A stretch of 64,000 nt of DNA, taken from positions 227,458-291,457 of the forward strand of contig MU867109.1 of the NCBI GenBank assembly GCA_033725935.1. The letters are read 5' to 3'. Numbering within the stretch: the stretch's first letter is position 1; every line of letters begins with the position of its first letter. The notes under the pieces are model-generated. The model was not told where the DNA came from and did not search any database. It saw nothing but the letters and a program-made list of their open reading frames with translations. This document shows positions 21,737 through 34,311 of the stretch, piece after piece. Both the position numbers and the translations under genes were made by a program. The DNA is from Cladorrhinum sp. PSN259 (lineage: Eukaryota > Ascomycota > Sordariomycetes > Sordariales > Podosporaceae).

Positions 21737-22302
21737 TTTGATGTGCCAAGAAAGAGAATCAGTCCGAGCTTGGACTCGAAAATCAAGGAGCTGATGCGTA
21801 TGCTACCTGGTTGACATTCTTTGGTGTTGTTTTAGAAATAAATTGCAGTCTATGTGTGAGTCAGGCTGTGGTTGGTATCGCGAAAAAAGAGCGGTGGAAC
21901 TTTGATCTGACGCAACAGGAAGTTGGTATGCCGCGACGCAGCAATTCACTAATAGAGACCCACTTTTGATGTTGGGAGTTCAAACAGTTTTTTTTAGGTT
22001 CCTGGTAGTTTGATGGATTGGTTATCACGTGGCTTGACATGAAAGCCGAAAAAGTGTGGTGTTTCTTAGGAAATGCTCAAACTCAAAAATTGCACCATAG
22101 GTTATGGTTCTGAGACCATGGCGATGTGACGGAAACGTGGATGTCAACCCCAACCCTGCTCCGATGAAGACCGACTACATGACCGTTGACTATCTATCGC
22201 ACAACGAAAAAAAGGTTTCGCCGGCGACAAAACAAAAAAAGCGAATGGAATGGTGGTTGAAACTGCGGATTTAGACATACTGAATTAAATACAAAAAAAA
22301 GC
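21737..22302. other. Intergenic upstream of the amino acid permease
   Basis: Holds the permease promoter and leader. No gene seen. GATA-type sites that might serve nitrogen regulation are not clustered enough to call. Confidence 0.35.
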
Positions 22303-22308
22303 AAAAAA
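22303..22308 (-). terminator. Pol III terminator of the tRNA gene
   Basis: Six T on the minus strand start about 10 nt after the tRNA 3' end, with a second T run about 3 nt further on (22293-22300). This is the normal RNA polymerase III stop signal. Confidence 0.75.
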
Positions 22309-22318
22309 TTAATGAGAC

Positions 22319-22410
22319 TCGGATACCGGGAGTCGAACCCGGGGCTGTTGAGAGAACATATCACTTCTGAGAAGTGAGAGTCAACGATGTTACCGCTACA
22401 CCATACCCGA
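22319..22410 (-). tRNA. tE(CUC): tRNA-Glu (CTC anticodon) with a 22-nt intron
   Basis: The minus strand folds as a tRNA. Acceptor TCGGGTA pairs with TATCCGA, and the D arm contains the A box TGGTGTAGCGG. The anticodon stem is GTTGA/TCAAC and the T arm CCGGG-TTCGACT-CCCGG holds the B box. The loop reads CT-CTC-A before an insert of 22 nt at the canonical position 37/38. That insert carries most of a hairpin (TCACTTCTCAGAAGTGA). Removing it leaves a 70-nt tRNA with anticodon CTC, decoding GAG (Glu). The intron boundary is fixed by the stem, to within about one base. Confidence 0.9.
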
Positions 22411-22526
22411 TTGAAATCGTGTGTGGTCCCGATTGATTGGATTTCAGCTGCCAAACTATACCCTATAAAGCAAAAACCTCATTCTCAGTACTATCGCCAA
22501 CAGTCGCCTTTTTTTCCCACCACTAC

Positions 22527-23329
22527 CTAATCGAACCCGCTCATAAACACATTCTGCCCAACGCCATTCGGAAACATCTCCTCGCCCAAGTGTGTCGTAT
22601 GAGCCCACGGCTTCAGCCCATTCTCCTCCCTAATCGTCTTCTCGAAGCACTTGCTCCATCCTTCTCGGGGAAACCTTTTGAGGACATCCACTTTGGTCTC
22701 CTCACTTACCAGATATGGCCTGGTGCTCATATTGTCATAGACAGTAGCCAGCTGTATCAACTGACCCAAGAAGGTAATTCTTCCCACCGTTCCAAGATCT
22801 TGGTGTCTGATTATGGCTTCGCATACTGCCTCTGCTTGAGGCTGGGGAGCCGAGAGCGTGTTTTGAAGAAGGTTCAGTGCGATGATGCCGCCTTGAAATT
22901 CAAATGATAGTCTGGTTGCATGCATGTTATGCGGAGCTGTGCCGATGTCATGGAGGAGACAGGTGAGGGCTAGAGTTGATGGGGAGAGGGAGGAGGCGTA
23001 AGAAGGAAATTGTTGTCTCAGGATGGTAGTTGCTGGAGAGTTTCAAAGGGGTCAGTCATGAGCTTTGAGATGAGTAGATAGGACACTGTACCCCAGTAAA
23101 ACACACGCATTGAGTGGTTGTAGGTCGGTTGGGGAAGTTGAGACTTTGCATGTTCTTGGGCTTTGGCTACGATCGGATCATCTGAGGGGAACTGTATGTC
23201 TTTGACTAGAAGGGGTTGAGGTTCGTGAAGATATGGTTTTCCCTGGAAGATAGCATCGGCATCAACAGGAACGGCCGTCCACCCATGTTCAGAGGTGGGA
23301 TCTGGATGCAAGGGCTTAAAGCTGTCCAT
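22527..23329 (-). CDS. Cyanamide hydratase-like HD-domain protein
   Basis: Exons 23329-23092 and 23032-22527, with a 59-nt GTACAG..CAG intron, give 247 residues, close to fungal cyanamide hydratases and yeast Ddi2/Ddi3. The zinc-site pattern is intact: His72 in YNHSMRVFYWG, His107-Asp108 in CLLHDIGTAPHNM, and a further His/Asp in IIRHQDLGTVG. The family turns cyanamide into urea by adding water and is cytosolic. Many fungal paralogues have unknown natural substrates, so the reaction is likely but not certain. A frame-only view breaks it into two pieces; the splice joins them as YWG-A-TTILRQQFPSYA, as in relatives. It lies just beyond the tRNA gene. Confidence 0.9.
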
Positions 23330-25299
23330 GATGGTATTTGGAAGCGTACTTAGGGAGCTGTAGTGCGTACAGCAGTAAAAGTGACGGTCCTCAGGGGTTG
23401 TTCATTATCTATTAGCCCTATGACAAAAGATGCACCGTTGTCTCATCTTTTAACCAATTCTATAATGATGCTGATTGACCGAACCCGGCGTTCTACCATA
23501 GGCTTAGTAATGTCAGTCTGCGTGATGTTATCATGACTCATCATACATACGCTTGCGCCCATTCACAGCATGATCTGCAATTGTTTTAATTATCTCGTGT
23601 CCCTTTCTTCAAGCATCATTACTAAGTTCGCCATTGCGTAATGGCCTTTCCTGGTTGTAGGGTGCAGACCTGGAACTTCTCAGTAATCTTGCCGAGATAT
23701 CTCCTGGGATCTCAACAAACCTGAGAACGCCACGATCTGCACCCTTCCAACGCTTACAAATATACATACCCTCATTGTCTTTCTGAATGAATAATAGTGC
23801 ATAATTTCAAGTAAGCACTCCATTTACTGACATTATTTTTCGCTTATTCGTCTGCTGCACATGGTAAATGCGTCGTCAATTGACAGGGCACTCAAATTCG
23901 ACATGAGCAGACCGTCATGTGACACCTCTTCTTGGTGTCTTCAACGGAAGGAATTTTGATTAGAATAGACGGCGATGGGGTCACACAGCCTGGAGTGCAT
24001 TTATTACTTGAACCACGAGCGAGCCCATGGCATAGACCCGGCAATGCCATGACCATACGGAATACTAGCCGAATCCCAAGATATTATTTGTCGGAGTCGA
24101 GACCATCGCTAGTGTACTGCAAGGCACAAACCCAGAGTGTTGGCGTCATCTCAAATGCAGGGCAATATAAGGCAAATAGAAGTGCCCGGGTTTTTTCCTC
24201 TTCGATGCAGTATAAATAGAAACAGATATTGGAGACAAAATGCCAGTTAGACCCCGGACGCAGTGGAGATGCCGGCATGGAATGTTTTATCAGCACGGTG
24301 CCTTGCCTCGTCTGCGGGTGAAATATGGATAAATTAAAAACCACTATATTTCGTGGTTGCAATTGGACGGCGGGGCGGGAGAAGGCAGTGCGCTGAAGAC
24401 CTCTCCAAGACTCGGGACCGTGTCGCATTCGATCGAAGCCAGAAGCCGAAGCTTGGACTAAATAAGTCGTTGCGTGGCTGTCTCCCTCAGGGCTCTCCTT
24501 CCCGTCCGGGCGATCGCCCCTCCTCCTCTCTCGGGGTACGCGTGGAGTCGAGTCGTCCCCAAGAAGCCCGAGGGCATTGAAAAAATGCCATGACACTTTA
24601 TGTTTCATTGGCCGAATCGGCTCAAATCCTGGCCTTATTTGAACTTTATGGTTGATTGACGAATTGAGAACGGAAGCGGTGGCGGGTGCTCGCATTGGGC
24701 CATGACCGTGTAAGATGGTTGATTATTATTTTTTAATTCTCGGAGATCCGTCTCGTCTCAGTCTCCCTTGCGATCCAGACGTCTCTCATTCCCAGCGTCC
24801 AGGTTACCCACAACAAGCGCAAATCATTTCCCCGCCGGACTCACACCCTCAGTTGCATTCCATTGCAGCGGCGGCTTGGAACTTGGACCACACCCCGGGA
24901 GTTGGGATTCGACCACATCATTCAAAACCACTCACTCGTCCTGGTCTGGAATTCCTGTTCCGTGTCCAAGGCCACAGTGGTCGCCGACACCTCCATCACG
25001 CTCGTTACCGTACCAAGAAAGTTCCAATATTCCAAACAGCCCTCCTTCCTCGTCCGGTCTGCTGCAGAAAGATGCCTAGACATATCAAAAGCTCAACCAA
25101 GATCTAGGAGCCACTTGCCCCCCACTTCCATCTTTGCTTTTGGTCTTTGGCCACCTGAGCAAAACGGTTAATGTTATAAGGATCGCTGAAGTTTGCCCCA
25201 CTGGGTTGGTCGATCTTCTTCATATTTACTCAAAATTCTTTGAGCCCTCAGCAAGCACTAAGATCATCGTTCGCGGTCTACAATCCACCTACTACAACC
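23330..25299. other. Gene-free stretch, about 2 kb
   Basis: No motif-bearing frame. Frames at 24084-24695 (-) and 24715-25107 (+) are long but have composition unlike neighbouring genes and overlap a local GC-rich patch (24430-24560). The 3' end provides the promoter and leader of the small secreted protein. Confidence 0.4.
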
Positions 25300-25672
25300 A
25301 TGAAGGTACGTTGACATGTAACCTCTACACATCGAGCGACCGTGCCACAACTCCACATCCATTGATCTTACTGACCCATGGCCTATTCATCCCAAATAGC
25401 AATTCACCTTTATTTCCGCCTTCCTGCTCCTCCTCTCTCCCCAGATAATCCTTGCCCTCCCAACCCCCGACGTTGAGGCAGATGCCTCCGGCCAGGCGGG
25501 ATTCGAAACCGGCACGGGCCTTGCCCCGCAGATAAACGGGTACACAGTCCGCTGCAAAACTCCATCACTCCTAGCGCTTTGCACGGCAGAGAACGCCAAT
25601 GCCAGCTGCGACGTGACGGGCTTCCACTGCAATTTCATGGCGTCGTGCGCCAAGAACTGTTGGTGCGAGTAG
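25300..25672 (+). CDS. Small secreted cysteine-rich protein (92 aa), effector- or defensin-like size
   Basis: The gene is split after its second codon. Exon 1 is only ATGAAG (25300-25305). A 94-nt intron (GTACGT donor, ACTGAC branch, AATAG acceptor) follows, then exon 2, 25400-25672. The product starts MKQFTFISAFLLLLSPQIIL, a clear signal peptide likely cut near LAL-PT. A short pro-like stretch follows, then a 40-residue tail with seven Cys: RCK, LCT, SCD, HCN, SCA and NCWC. The spacing resembles small disulfide-bonded secreted proteins but matches no family I can name. An odd Cys number suggests one free Cys or a dimer. Splice-signal quality, signal peptide and in-frame joining support it strongly; expression is unproven. 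It could act outside the fungus on a host or competitors, but that is inference. Confidence 0.78.
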
Positions 25673-27457
25673 ATACGTGCCCCAGCACTAGATATGAGAT
25701 TAACGAAGGAACTACTTGGAGAAAATCAACATCAATCTCAACTTATCTCCGGCACATCATAACATGTGAAAGGGAGAAGCAATCTAACAATGACTGCTAC
25801 CCAAAGGAAACGCACCGCCAGATCACACACAATGTTCTGGGGAGGAAATAGTGAATGGAGCAGGATTTCGAAAAGAATTTGAGGAACAGATAATTGCTGA
25901 CACGGATTCTTTTTTTTGGGGATAAACAGAGATGAATGTATGGAGTCATGAGAATTGTAGGTTTTAACAAGGCCTGTTTTAAATTTTGGGATAAAAAGCA
26001 TTATGAAAGGCAATTTAACGCTTCTTGGTGGCTCATTCGCCCAGAATATCGGGTCTCAACGTGAGGAAAACGCAAGTCAAACAGATACAATTGACTTCTC
26101 TATATATACTTCAAATAGCCTTTCGTACACGGGTGGGAATAAAAATTCCCTTCCTCAGTTCAACTGACTCATTTAACAGAGGTTTATCTCTCATACCTAC
26201 GATCAAATGATGTTCTTTTAAATGATTTCTTACTTCAAGGTCCGTCCTTGCCTCCCGTCATAACAATCTGGTTCAGAAATGCAATGCCTACCTACATGTA
26301 ACTAGCATCTGATTAGTAGAAAAAATTCGAAAGGTGAGTTTGGTACGACGGGAATGTGATTTACTTTGATTACGAGATTCAAACCCCCTTCGTGTAAGAC
26401 TCTAACAAAAAAAAAGAAAAAAAATTTGTAAGTAGTTTCTTGAATTACATGTATATATGCAGCTTTGATTTTCTGTTTAGGTACTAATTCGAATATATGA
26501 TGATGCTCGTCATGAAAATTTGTATACTAAGTAAGCTTTCAATATGTGATTTTTGATGGTTTTTGATATGAGAACCTCAAAGAAACATGTCATCCAACAG
26601 AAGAGAGAGAGAAAAAAAAGTCGTGTATTTGTGATTTCTGTATATGTTTTTGTTCGAGACTCTGACGGCATGTAGATGAGGTCCTTTTCAGCCATCTGAG
26701 TGGTTCCTTGTTGACTGTGATCCTGCCAGTGAGAATGGCCGCCGCGGGGAAGCATGGCGAACGTGGGCGAATCGTGCCAGGGTTGAGAAGGACCAAAATA
26801 TGATCAGTTATTTCCAAAGGGGAGATCCTCGACGAGTGCCATGTTTCCCATGTCATTTACGTCGGCAAAAGGAAGTTGATGTTCGGATAGAGCGAGACGG
26901 GGCGGGATTGGTGGGAGACGTTAAACGGGGTTCCTTTTTGTCGGGGGCTCCGGTTCACCAATTGAGTCAGTTCATAACATCAAGACAATCCGTGCCAAAA
27001 TATACAAGTACTCTTTCAGATCCAAGTGTTTATCCCATTCACCATAACAAAAGTTCATTTTCTTTTTAAAGAAGCATTCTCAAAATGAAAAGATACACCC
27101 TCAACCGCCTTTACCCCCTTTCCCGTTCTCTACACGCTTCTCGCCCGTACTATCAATAGCTATGTACATATTACATTCAATAACAACAAGACTGACTTTC
27201 TGTGTCTCTGTATGGCCTTGAGTGCTTTCCCTCTTTATCACCTTTCGAGAGTCAAAACCCGATTTTTGTCCTTTCTCTCGCCCTTTAGTTCGTATCCAGA
27301 CAGCAGCAGCAATACCACTCGTTTCCACTCCACTCCATCGTTTCGTTCTGGTAGTCCTTTCCCAAGATCTCCTTCATATCAACAGAACGAATCCAAGACA
27401 CCAACAAGACTACCCAAGTATATCCTCACTTCAAACTTTGCTAGGTGTCAAAGGCTC
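25673..27457. other. AT-rich gene-free stretch
   Basis: About 1.8 kb with low coding likelihood, many A/T runs and no recognisable motif on either strand. The right end is the 3' flank of the nucleoporin gene. Confidence 0.45.
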
Positions 27458-30400
27458 CTATACCAGTCCACCAGCGCCGCCGCCTCTGAACGAGAAACTA
27501 CCCAGGCCGGACAGCGAGCCCTGGAACGAAGTGGGTCCAGCATTGAGCGCATCCACGCTCCGCTTGAGGGACAACAAAGCCGACCGAAGATCCTGCAGTT
27601 CCTGGAGTTCATGAGCCGCAGTCCTGCCCCCGTTGCTTTGGGCAATATGTGACACCACCTGCTCAGATTGAGTGAGCAATTCGCTCACCCAGACACCTAT
27701 GGCTGAATCTCGCCCCTTGCTGATCACGCCGCGTCTCTCAACCTCGCGCACCCAGGCATCAACGACACAGGCAACCCATTGAGCCACTGCTTTCCTCCTC
27801 CGTCCAACGAATGGGACCTCCTGCGAGTTCAAGATGTTCTCGAGGACCTGAGTGATGAGCTGGTGCGGGACCTGAAGGTTGAGGAAGAGTAGCACTGGCC
27901 AGCACGGGTCGGCGCCGATTGAGGCATCTTGACCATTCTCAACGGCGTAGGCGCAGACGGTAGGGAAAAGCTTGTCGACGGGGAAGACCAGGCTGTCCAA
28001 TGAAGTGCGGTGAGCGATGGTCTGGATCTGCAGCGCGACAGACTCGTACGGAAGAGGAGGTTCGCCTGTGGGGGCTGTGACGCCGGGTGGGACTTGCTCG
28101 CCGGCTTGAATGGCGTTCCATACAGCTAGCTTCTCTTCTGTGTCAAAGTGAACTTGTGAGATGAGCTGCTCCCACGTTTCCGCAATGACGCGAGGATTCT
28201 GGTAGTCGGCGGCATGATAAATAAGGAGGCAGAGGTCGAAGTAACCGGCTTGATCCGCATAGTCATTGTAAAGCTGAAAGAATGGTTAGTCTCAATATCG
28301 ACGGCATTGTAGTATTCCTTGGTACTTACTTCAGTCACACCCTTGATGGGGCCGTCGAGCGCCTCCTCAATATCCGGGAGCCTCTCCTTTGCGATGCGGG
28401 AGTCGGCCTTCAGCCTCTCAAACAGGTCGTCTTGAATGTGTGCAATTTCGAGCAACTCAGTAACCTCGTGGTTCAAGAGCTGTTGTTGCTGACGGTCAAC
28501 GCCCAAGGTATGTACACTGGCGTTGCCCTTGGCGCGGCTGAGCAAGGTGATGCGGTCCTTGATGCTAATGTCCAGATCGGACTTGGCTAGCGTAGCCTGA
28601 ACCTGGGCAGCCTGGAAGTACATATTACGATGAGTGTAGAAACGGCAAAGAAGCTCAGCATGCTGGTAGTTGGTCTCGGCAAGGCGCTGCAAGTATGTGA
28701 CGACATGTGGTGATTGAATCGACAAGATCCGGTCGGTCCAGTTCCTCGCAATGTACCACTCATAAAGATCAAAGTGGAAGACCTCATCGTCCGAGTTGTT
28801 GACAACCTTGTAGGCCTCCTCACGCTTCTTGGCAGCGAGAGTTGGTTGACCATCAACCGTGTCTGGCTCTCCAGCATACGCGGTCTCGAGCTGATCCAAA
28901 ACTGTGTGAATCAGACCATAGCACTCTTGCCGTTTCTCAAACGCCCTGACACGGGGATCGTTGGCGGGTTTGCCATCGTTGACCCATGTTAGCGCAGTGT
29001 TGCCTCTATCCCGCTCCCTCGCGACGACCAAGCAGAGCTGAATAGCGCCAGCGTAGTATCTGAGTTGGATATATTGCTCGATAGCACCTTGGAGATTAGC
29101 CTGGGTGAGACTACCAGCAACCTTCTCAAACAACGACAGACTCTCCCCCAACAAGGTCCGGAGCGTAGTTGGGTTATTAACCTGTTCGCTAGCGCGCTGC
29201 AATTGCTCCTGCGCCTTGAAAATGATAACGTCATCGGGTGAACAGAAGCTACCGCACCTCCTTCTCAAAGCATCTGCAACAGTCTCGATGTTCGCGCCAC
29301 TAGCGATGTTGCGGTTAACAATTGCCTTGACAAGAACCTTGGCGAGCTCCTTTCCAGGATCCTGGGAAAAGAGGTTCTCGTAGGTGAGATCCTTGAGTTG
29401 TTGCTGGGCAGCGGGCTCGAGTCTCGCAAAAATATCCGATACTCTCTCGTCAAAAAGCATGAGAACAAACGAGATGCCCTCTGCAACGCTCTTCATGAGT
29501 TCCCGCAAACCGTGGAAAGCTTGGTGCTCCTTCTGGGCTGCAATCTCTTCTTTTCCATCGGAAAATCTCGAGGGCGGACCTGAAAGTCCCTGAATGGTTC
29601 CTTTGTTGGCTTCGAGGAAATTTTGGAGCCGATCGACGCTCTCTTGGACCATTGCAAGCTTCGCCGTTGGGACGGTGGAAGATACCAAGACACCGCCATT
29701 ACCGTTACCAGGCTTGGTCGTGATGACCTTGGACTTCCACAACATTCGTACCAAACGTGTCAGATACAAAGCCAAGGCATCATGCCGGGAGGACAGATGG
29801 ACAGAGTCTGCGACCGCCTGCCTCCCGTCCGACTCGGCAACCCTCGCTTGCCCACCGTACTCGACAAATGCCGTGCGTGCCAAAGTCTCTAGAGACTTAT
29901 CCAGTGTCCTGCCATTGGGTATCCGCAGGTCGCTGCCTTGGCCACAAACAACAGCCAAGGCAGCCGAGCAGGCTTCGACACGGCCGTATTGGTTGATGAA
30001 CCTACGCATCTCCCGCTCCAGGCCTTCATCGCCGATCCCAATACAGGTTCTGAGGGCAGCAGCGAAAATGTCAACTAACCTTCTCCGGCGAATGATATGT
30101 ACTCCAGTATTAGTCAGTACTGCGAACTCGCTTGGAGTATGGTCAAACTGCACAGCAAGCTCATTGCCGAAGCCCAGAGGTTGTCGGGCGGCAGAAAATG
30201 GTGCAGATGTCAAACCGATTTCCAAGGCTACACTTCCATGGCCAAGATCAATCCAGGTTCCTTGCTCGAAATACTTAAGTGCTGACGTCGGAGTCGTACG
30301 TTTGATCTTGCCAGTGTCGGGGGCTGAGACGAAGAGCGAATCCGAGTTTGAGCTCTTACGGACGATATCGAAGAAATAGCCAGGGGCGAATCTGAGACCC

Positions 30401-31849
30401 ATATTACTTGGATTTAGCGCTGCCGACGCCTTGTCGAGTACCGCTTCGTTTCCAGGCCCTCTTGGGGCATCTGAGGGCGGGAACTTGACAAACTGCAGTT
30501 GCATACTCTGTGGTGGGAGGGTCGCGGAGCCACCATAGGCAGTATACGAGGCAGAGCTTGTCGCACTAAGAAAGAGACGGCAGCCGGTGTTGGTGAGAGC
30601 CATCAGATGAAGCTTGGATGCCTCCGTACCAGAAATGGGGCTTAACGAGACGATGCTGGTCTGGTCGGTAAGAAGAGGTGACCGATCCACCATGTGAGCA
30701 AAGTCGCGAAGGCAGCTGGTCTTGTCCTTCTCGATCACCTTGGTCAACTTTTCGGGAGCTTCAAGATGATATGTTCGGATTGTGGACTTGTTGGAAAGCG
30801 AATAAAGCAGGTTTCGAGTGTCGTCAATAACCAGGCCGGTGAGATATTCCGGTTGCCGTTGGCCAATCAAGCCGGCGATGGGTAGACTGGGGACAACTGA
30901 TGACCATCCTGGGTGTGTGTGATTGATTTTACCACATCTGCTGGAAAACCATCTCTCTTCCTGTTGGTAAAAGAGCTCGTAAATGTCGGTATCAGTGCTG
31001 CCGCCAAAGAAGATGCGGCCAGACGCTGAACCAGCAATGTAGCTAACGTCACTGCCCCCGCGACTAACCGACATGCGAGTCTGGTAAAGGGTAACTGTCT
31101 TGGCTCCTGTAGCCGTAGGGGTCGCCGAGAGACCGAGGAGGATGATATCGCTGGTTGTCGCAACGACAAGGAGATGGTTGATTTCCTTAACAAAGACGCC
31201 CGGCTTAGGGGCAACAAGCGCGACGGCCGTGATGGTATGAGTGGCGTCCTCAAAGCCAATCACCTCCGGGGCAGGATGTGAGTAGTCCCAAAGAAACAGG
31301 TCGCTATCGATCGACGCCCACGCATAGCCAATGGCTGGGAATAAGCCCAGCTTCGTCAGAACCTCGCCCTGATTTAGATGGTCGAAGATCCTGTCGGGAA
31401 TCGGGTACATCTGGGACTTGTGGAAGGGAGCCCACGCTGCGTCAGGATGCTGAACGTCATAGTCGGATGATGCACCAGCTGTTTGCAAAGTTGCACCGTT
31501 AGTGATCAAGAGACCTGGGCAAAGAAAACGACAAGAAGGAAGTCTTACGTCTGCAATATGAGTCCAGGTCAGGGAAGCTCTCGTCAAGTTGAAGGGTTCG
31601 GTTGATGACGCGAGCAGCTCTGGTGACGCTCGAATAGTCCTCGCTGGTGGCAGGAGGGAGCAATTGGGTGTTAGACAGAGGGTTGGCTGCTGCCGCGTTT
31701 CCGGTGGTAACTAGGGCGCCGCTGGATGCACCGGAGGATGGAGGCCGGGTATCGGTAAAAAGCCTTCGTCTGACGCCAGTATCTGGTGCTGGCGCCGGCG
31801 TATTGAAGAATGCGCCAGGAACCGGGCGCGCCGGCGTTACAGGGTTCAT
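27458..31849 (-). CDS. NUP170: Nuclear pore protein, Nup155/Nup170 family
   Basis: Three exons, 31849-31549, 31478-28330 and 28273-27458, with introns of 70 and 56 nt, give 1421 residues, the usual size for the family. The first exon is a Pro/Ser-rich disordered start ending LDESFPDLDSYCR. Exon 2 begins GASSDYDVQHPDAAWAPFHK, where the family's beta-propeller starts. It carries FDHLNQGEVLTKLGLFPAIG and AWASIDSDLFLWDY, then changes near residue 550 into an alpha-helical solenoid. Exon 3 continues LYNDYADQAGYFDLCLLIYH, as in relatives. The protein is a scaffold of the inner ring of the nuclear pore and binds membrane and other Nups. The large frame alone would end wrongly at 28126; splicing gives the natural C terminus. 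Long antisense frames inside it are shadows. Confidence 0.95.
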
Positions 31850-32803
31850 GTTTGGGAGGTCGCGGATATCGACTTCTGGGGTCGGGTCGCGGTCTGACGG
31901 GAATTCGCAATGCGACGAAAGGAGTAAGAGGATTCAGGAATCTACACCGTGACTGCTGTCGCTGGTGGTGTAGGTCCGTCCTCTCAGTCGTCTCGATCGT
32001 CGACTACCACACTGCTGGGGTATGGCAGCTCTGTTCCTCGCTCGGTCTGGTCTCTTTTCTCCCCGCCGCTTTCTCCCAGAGCTAGGTGTTGTCCTATCGC
32101 ACTTGTCGCCCGCGCAATTGCACTAAGAACAGAATTATTTGTGTCGTCGGGAAGCTTCTCGCCGAGTTATGGGGCCGCAGAGGTTGTAGGGCGCGATCGG
32201 TAGGCGACTCAATGCAGCGATGCAGGTTACAGAAAGAGGTTGGCCGTAAACAATTTTTGGAGAGCAAGGATCAATTGGTGACAAGCGACAACCACTCACC
32301 CTTGGCACAGACGCGGTCGCGCTGGGGCAAGCGGGTGGGATGGCAGGGCACTAAGCTTTATCGGGAAAGCTTTCTGCCACCGCCTTTCATCGTTCACAGA
32401 GATCGCGTCACAGGCAGTGGAGGTGTGGATGTACCTGCCTTTGAGCCCTGGAAGCTGGAACTGTCTTGAATTCTCAGGTTTCACCGGGGAGACAATCCCT
32501 TCCACTCACTATAATTTGCAATGTCCATTCGTTCCGTTCCATTGATCCATTATTTATCTTTTTTCTAAATACGTACTCTTTATTTTTGATGTAGATGTCG
32601 TCATTTTTAGCAATAAGGTTTTTTAATCTGTCTTTGTTCGCTGCTCAGACTTGACAACAGCTGCATCAGCGTTTGGCCGAGTCCCAGGTTCCCCTTTACA
32701 TTGCTCTATCTTTACAATTCCCATACTTTAGATGTAATACAAGTTCATAAATAAATGGACGAGCATCTTGGATAGCGTCAGGCCCGGAATTGTAACTCTC
32801 TAT
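31850..32803. other. Upstream of nucleoporin / downstream of ketoreductase
   Basis: Contains the promoter of the nucleoporin gene and the 3' flank of the 3-ketoacyl-CoA reductase. Two short overlapping plus frames (31949-32203, 32086-32469) show no motifs. Confidence 0.4.
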
Positions 32804-33911
32804 TTACTGCTTCTTGGCCTCTCTCTCAGCCTTGCGAAGAGCGCGCTTGCGGATATCAGCGTGCATCTTCTTGTTGATATCGATGGTGATAGCGCTGTAG
32901 GCGCCAACAGTGGCATCAACAATCCACTTGTATACGTTGTGGCTCCACCAGGGGGTGTAGGTGTTGGGGAAAGTCTCGTTGCTGTCGAGGCCAACCTTGC
33001 CGAGGGCGGAACGGACAAACTGTTTGGGGCCGGGGATGAGCAGGCTGGTTCTGCGAACCTTGCTCATGGCGGTGGTGACCAGGTAGCTGACAACGAGCTG
33101 AACGTCAACGCCATGGGGCTTGAGCTCCGATGCCAATGAGGTGCTCCAGTGTTGGAGGAAGGCCTTGCTTCCGCTGTAGGTGGCGAGGTAAGGAGTGGGC
33201 ATGACACCAGCAAAGGAGCCCATGGTCAGGATGAGACCCTTCTTGCGCTGAACGAGGATAGGGGCGACAACCTGGGTGGTCTTGAGAGTGCCGAGACAGT
33301 TGATTGTAATAATATTCTGGAGCTCGTCGCGCTTGGTCTCGAGGAAGGGAACTGGGATGCTGTGCGACTGGCCAACATTGTTGATGAGAATACCAACATC
33401 CAGACCAGCGATGAGCTTGGCAAGACGCTCGTAATCCTCATCCTTATCCTGAGTATAATCCATAGCCAGAATCTTGGTCTCCAATCCGGACCACTTCAAG
33501 CGTAACTCGCGGGAAAGAGTCTCGAGCTTAGACTGAGTGCGGGAAACGAGAACCAAGTTAAAGCCCTTGGCGGCAAGCTGTGATGCGAACTCCTTGCCGA
33601 GGCCGTCAGAGGCGCCGGTGACAACGGCCCAGGTACCCTTCTTGCCATACTTGCGAAGCTGTTACACAGAGAAAAGTCAGTGCTGTTCTTTGGAATCCTG
33701 ACAGTAAAGTACAAGCACGGGTATCAAAACTTACATTATATCCGCTGAGGATAAAGGAGTTGAGGAGGAGGCGGGCGAAGGCGACGGCTCCCTTGAAAAG
33801 CGACAGGGCACCAATTGCAGCAAGGGTGTACTGCAACGCTGGGGGAGCAGAGCTCCATGTCTGAAGAGCTTTATCCATAGTTTCCTTGATTGTGAGGTTG
33901 TTGAGCGCCAT
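32804..33911 (-). CDS. IFA38: Very-long-chain 3-oxoacyl-CoA reductase (ER fatty-acid elongation)
   Basis: Exons 33911-33735 and 33658-32804 with a 76-nt GTAAGT..CAG intron give 343 residues. An N-terminal membrane helix (YTLAAIGALSLFKGAVAFAR) precedes the NADPH-binding TGASDGLGKEFA (about residue 73), the NNVG motif, Ser207 and the catalytic Tyr220-x-x-x-Lys224 in ATYSGSKAF. Length and order match yeast Ifa38 (KAR). This enzyme reduces the 3-keto intermediate in very-long-chain fatty acid elongation on the ER, feeding sphingolipid synthesis. The C terminus is Lys-rich (RKAEREAKKQ), near but not exactly a KKxx ER-retrieval signal. The start codon is followed closely by the expected helix. It is head to head with ERG28. 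Confidence 0.93.
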
Positions 33912-34311
33912 GGTGCGTGTTTGTATTCACCCACAGGAACTTGTCTCTCCGAGTTGGCGATTCCCGAGAAGTTTAAACTTTATTAAGGTTGCAAGCCTGG
34001 GCTTCGAGACCACTCGCGCTTCTCCAAAAAAATGTTGGGGCAATTCTGATCAATTTTTGTCCAGCATCCATCCTGCTGGAGCCGAAATGGCGCTCTGGCC
34101 AATGGAACGCTGTTCCTGAGCGGGCAGGGATTGGTGCCAATGGCTCCCGAATACCGAGAACGGGACGAATCCCTTGCCCTGGTTCGCTGCTGAACAGGGG
34201 CCAGCTCACTGTGCAGTGTGATGCGGATGAGCTGAAATCGAGGAAAACAACCAAAACAAACTTCAGCTCTACATAGGCAATTGGATCTCAAGCCGGCCAA
34301 ATCATCAGAAG
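33912..34311. promoter_or_regulatory. Bidirectional promoter of the ketoreductase and ERG28
   Basis: Exactly 400 bp separate the two start codons, so both promoters must lie in or near it. No other gene is seen. Both neighbours work in ER lipid synthesis, so shared control is plausible but unshown. Confidence 0.6.

Noticed and set aside
24084..24695. 203-codon minus-strand frame
   Set aside because: No motif, odd composition and a GC-rich patch make chance openness likely.
28126..28329. Nucleoporin C terminus ending at 28126
   Set aside because: It reads through an intron (28274-28329); the spliced frame continues the family's C-terminal region to 27458.
29594..30379. 261-codon antisense frame in the nucleoporin
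   Set aside because: No motif; the minus-strand nucleoporin is unambiguous.
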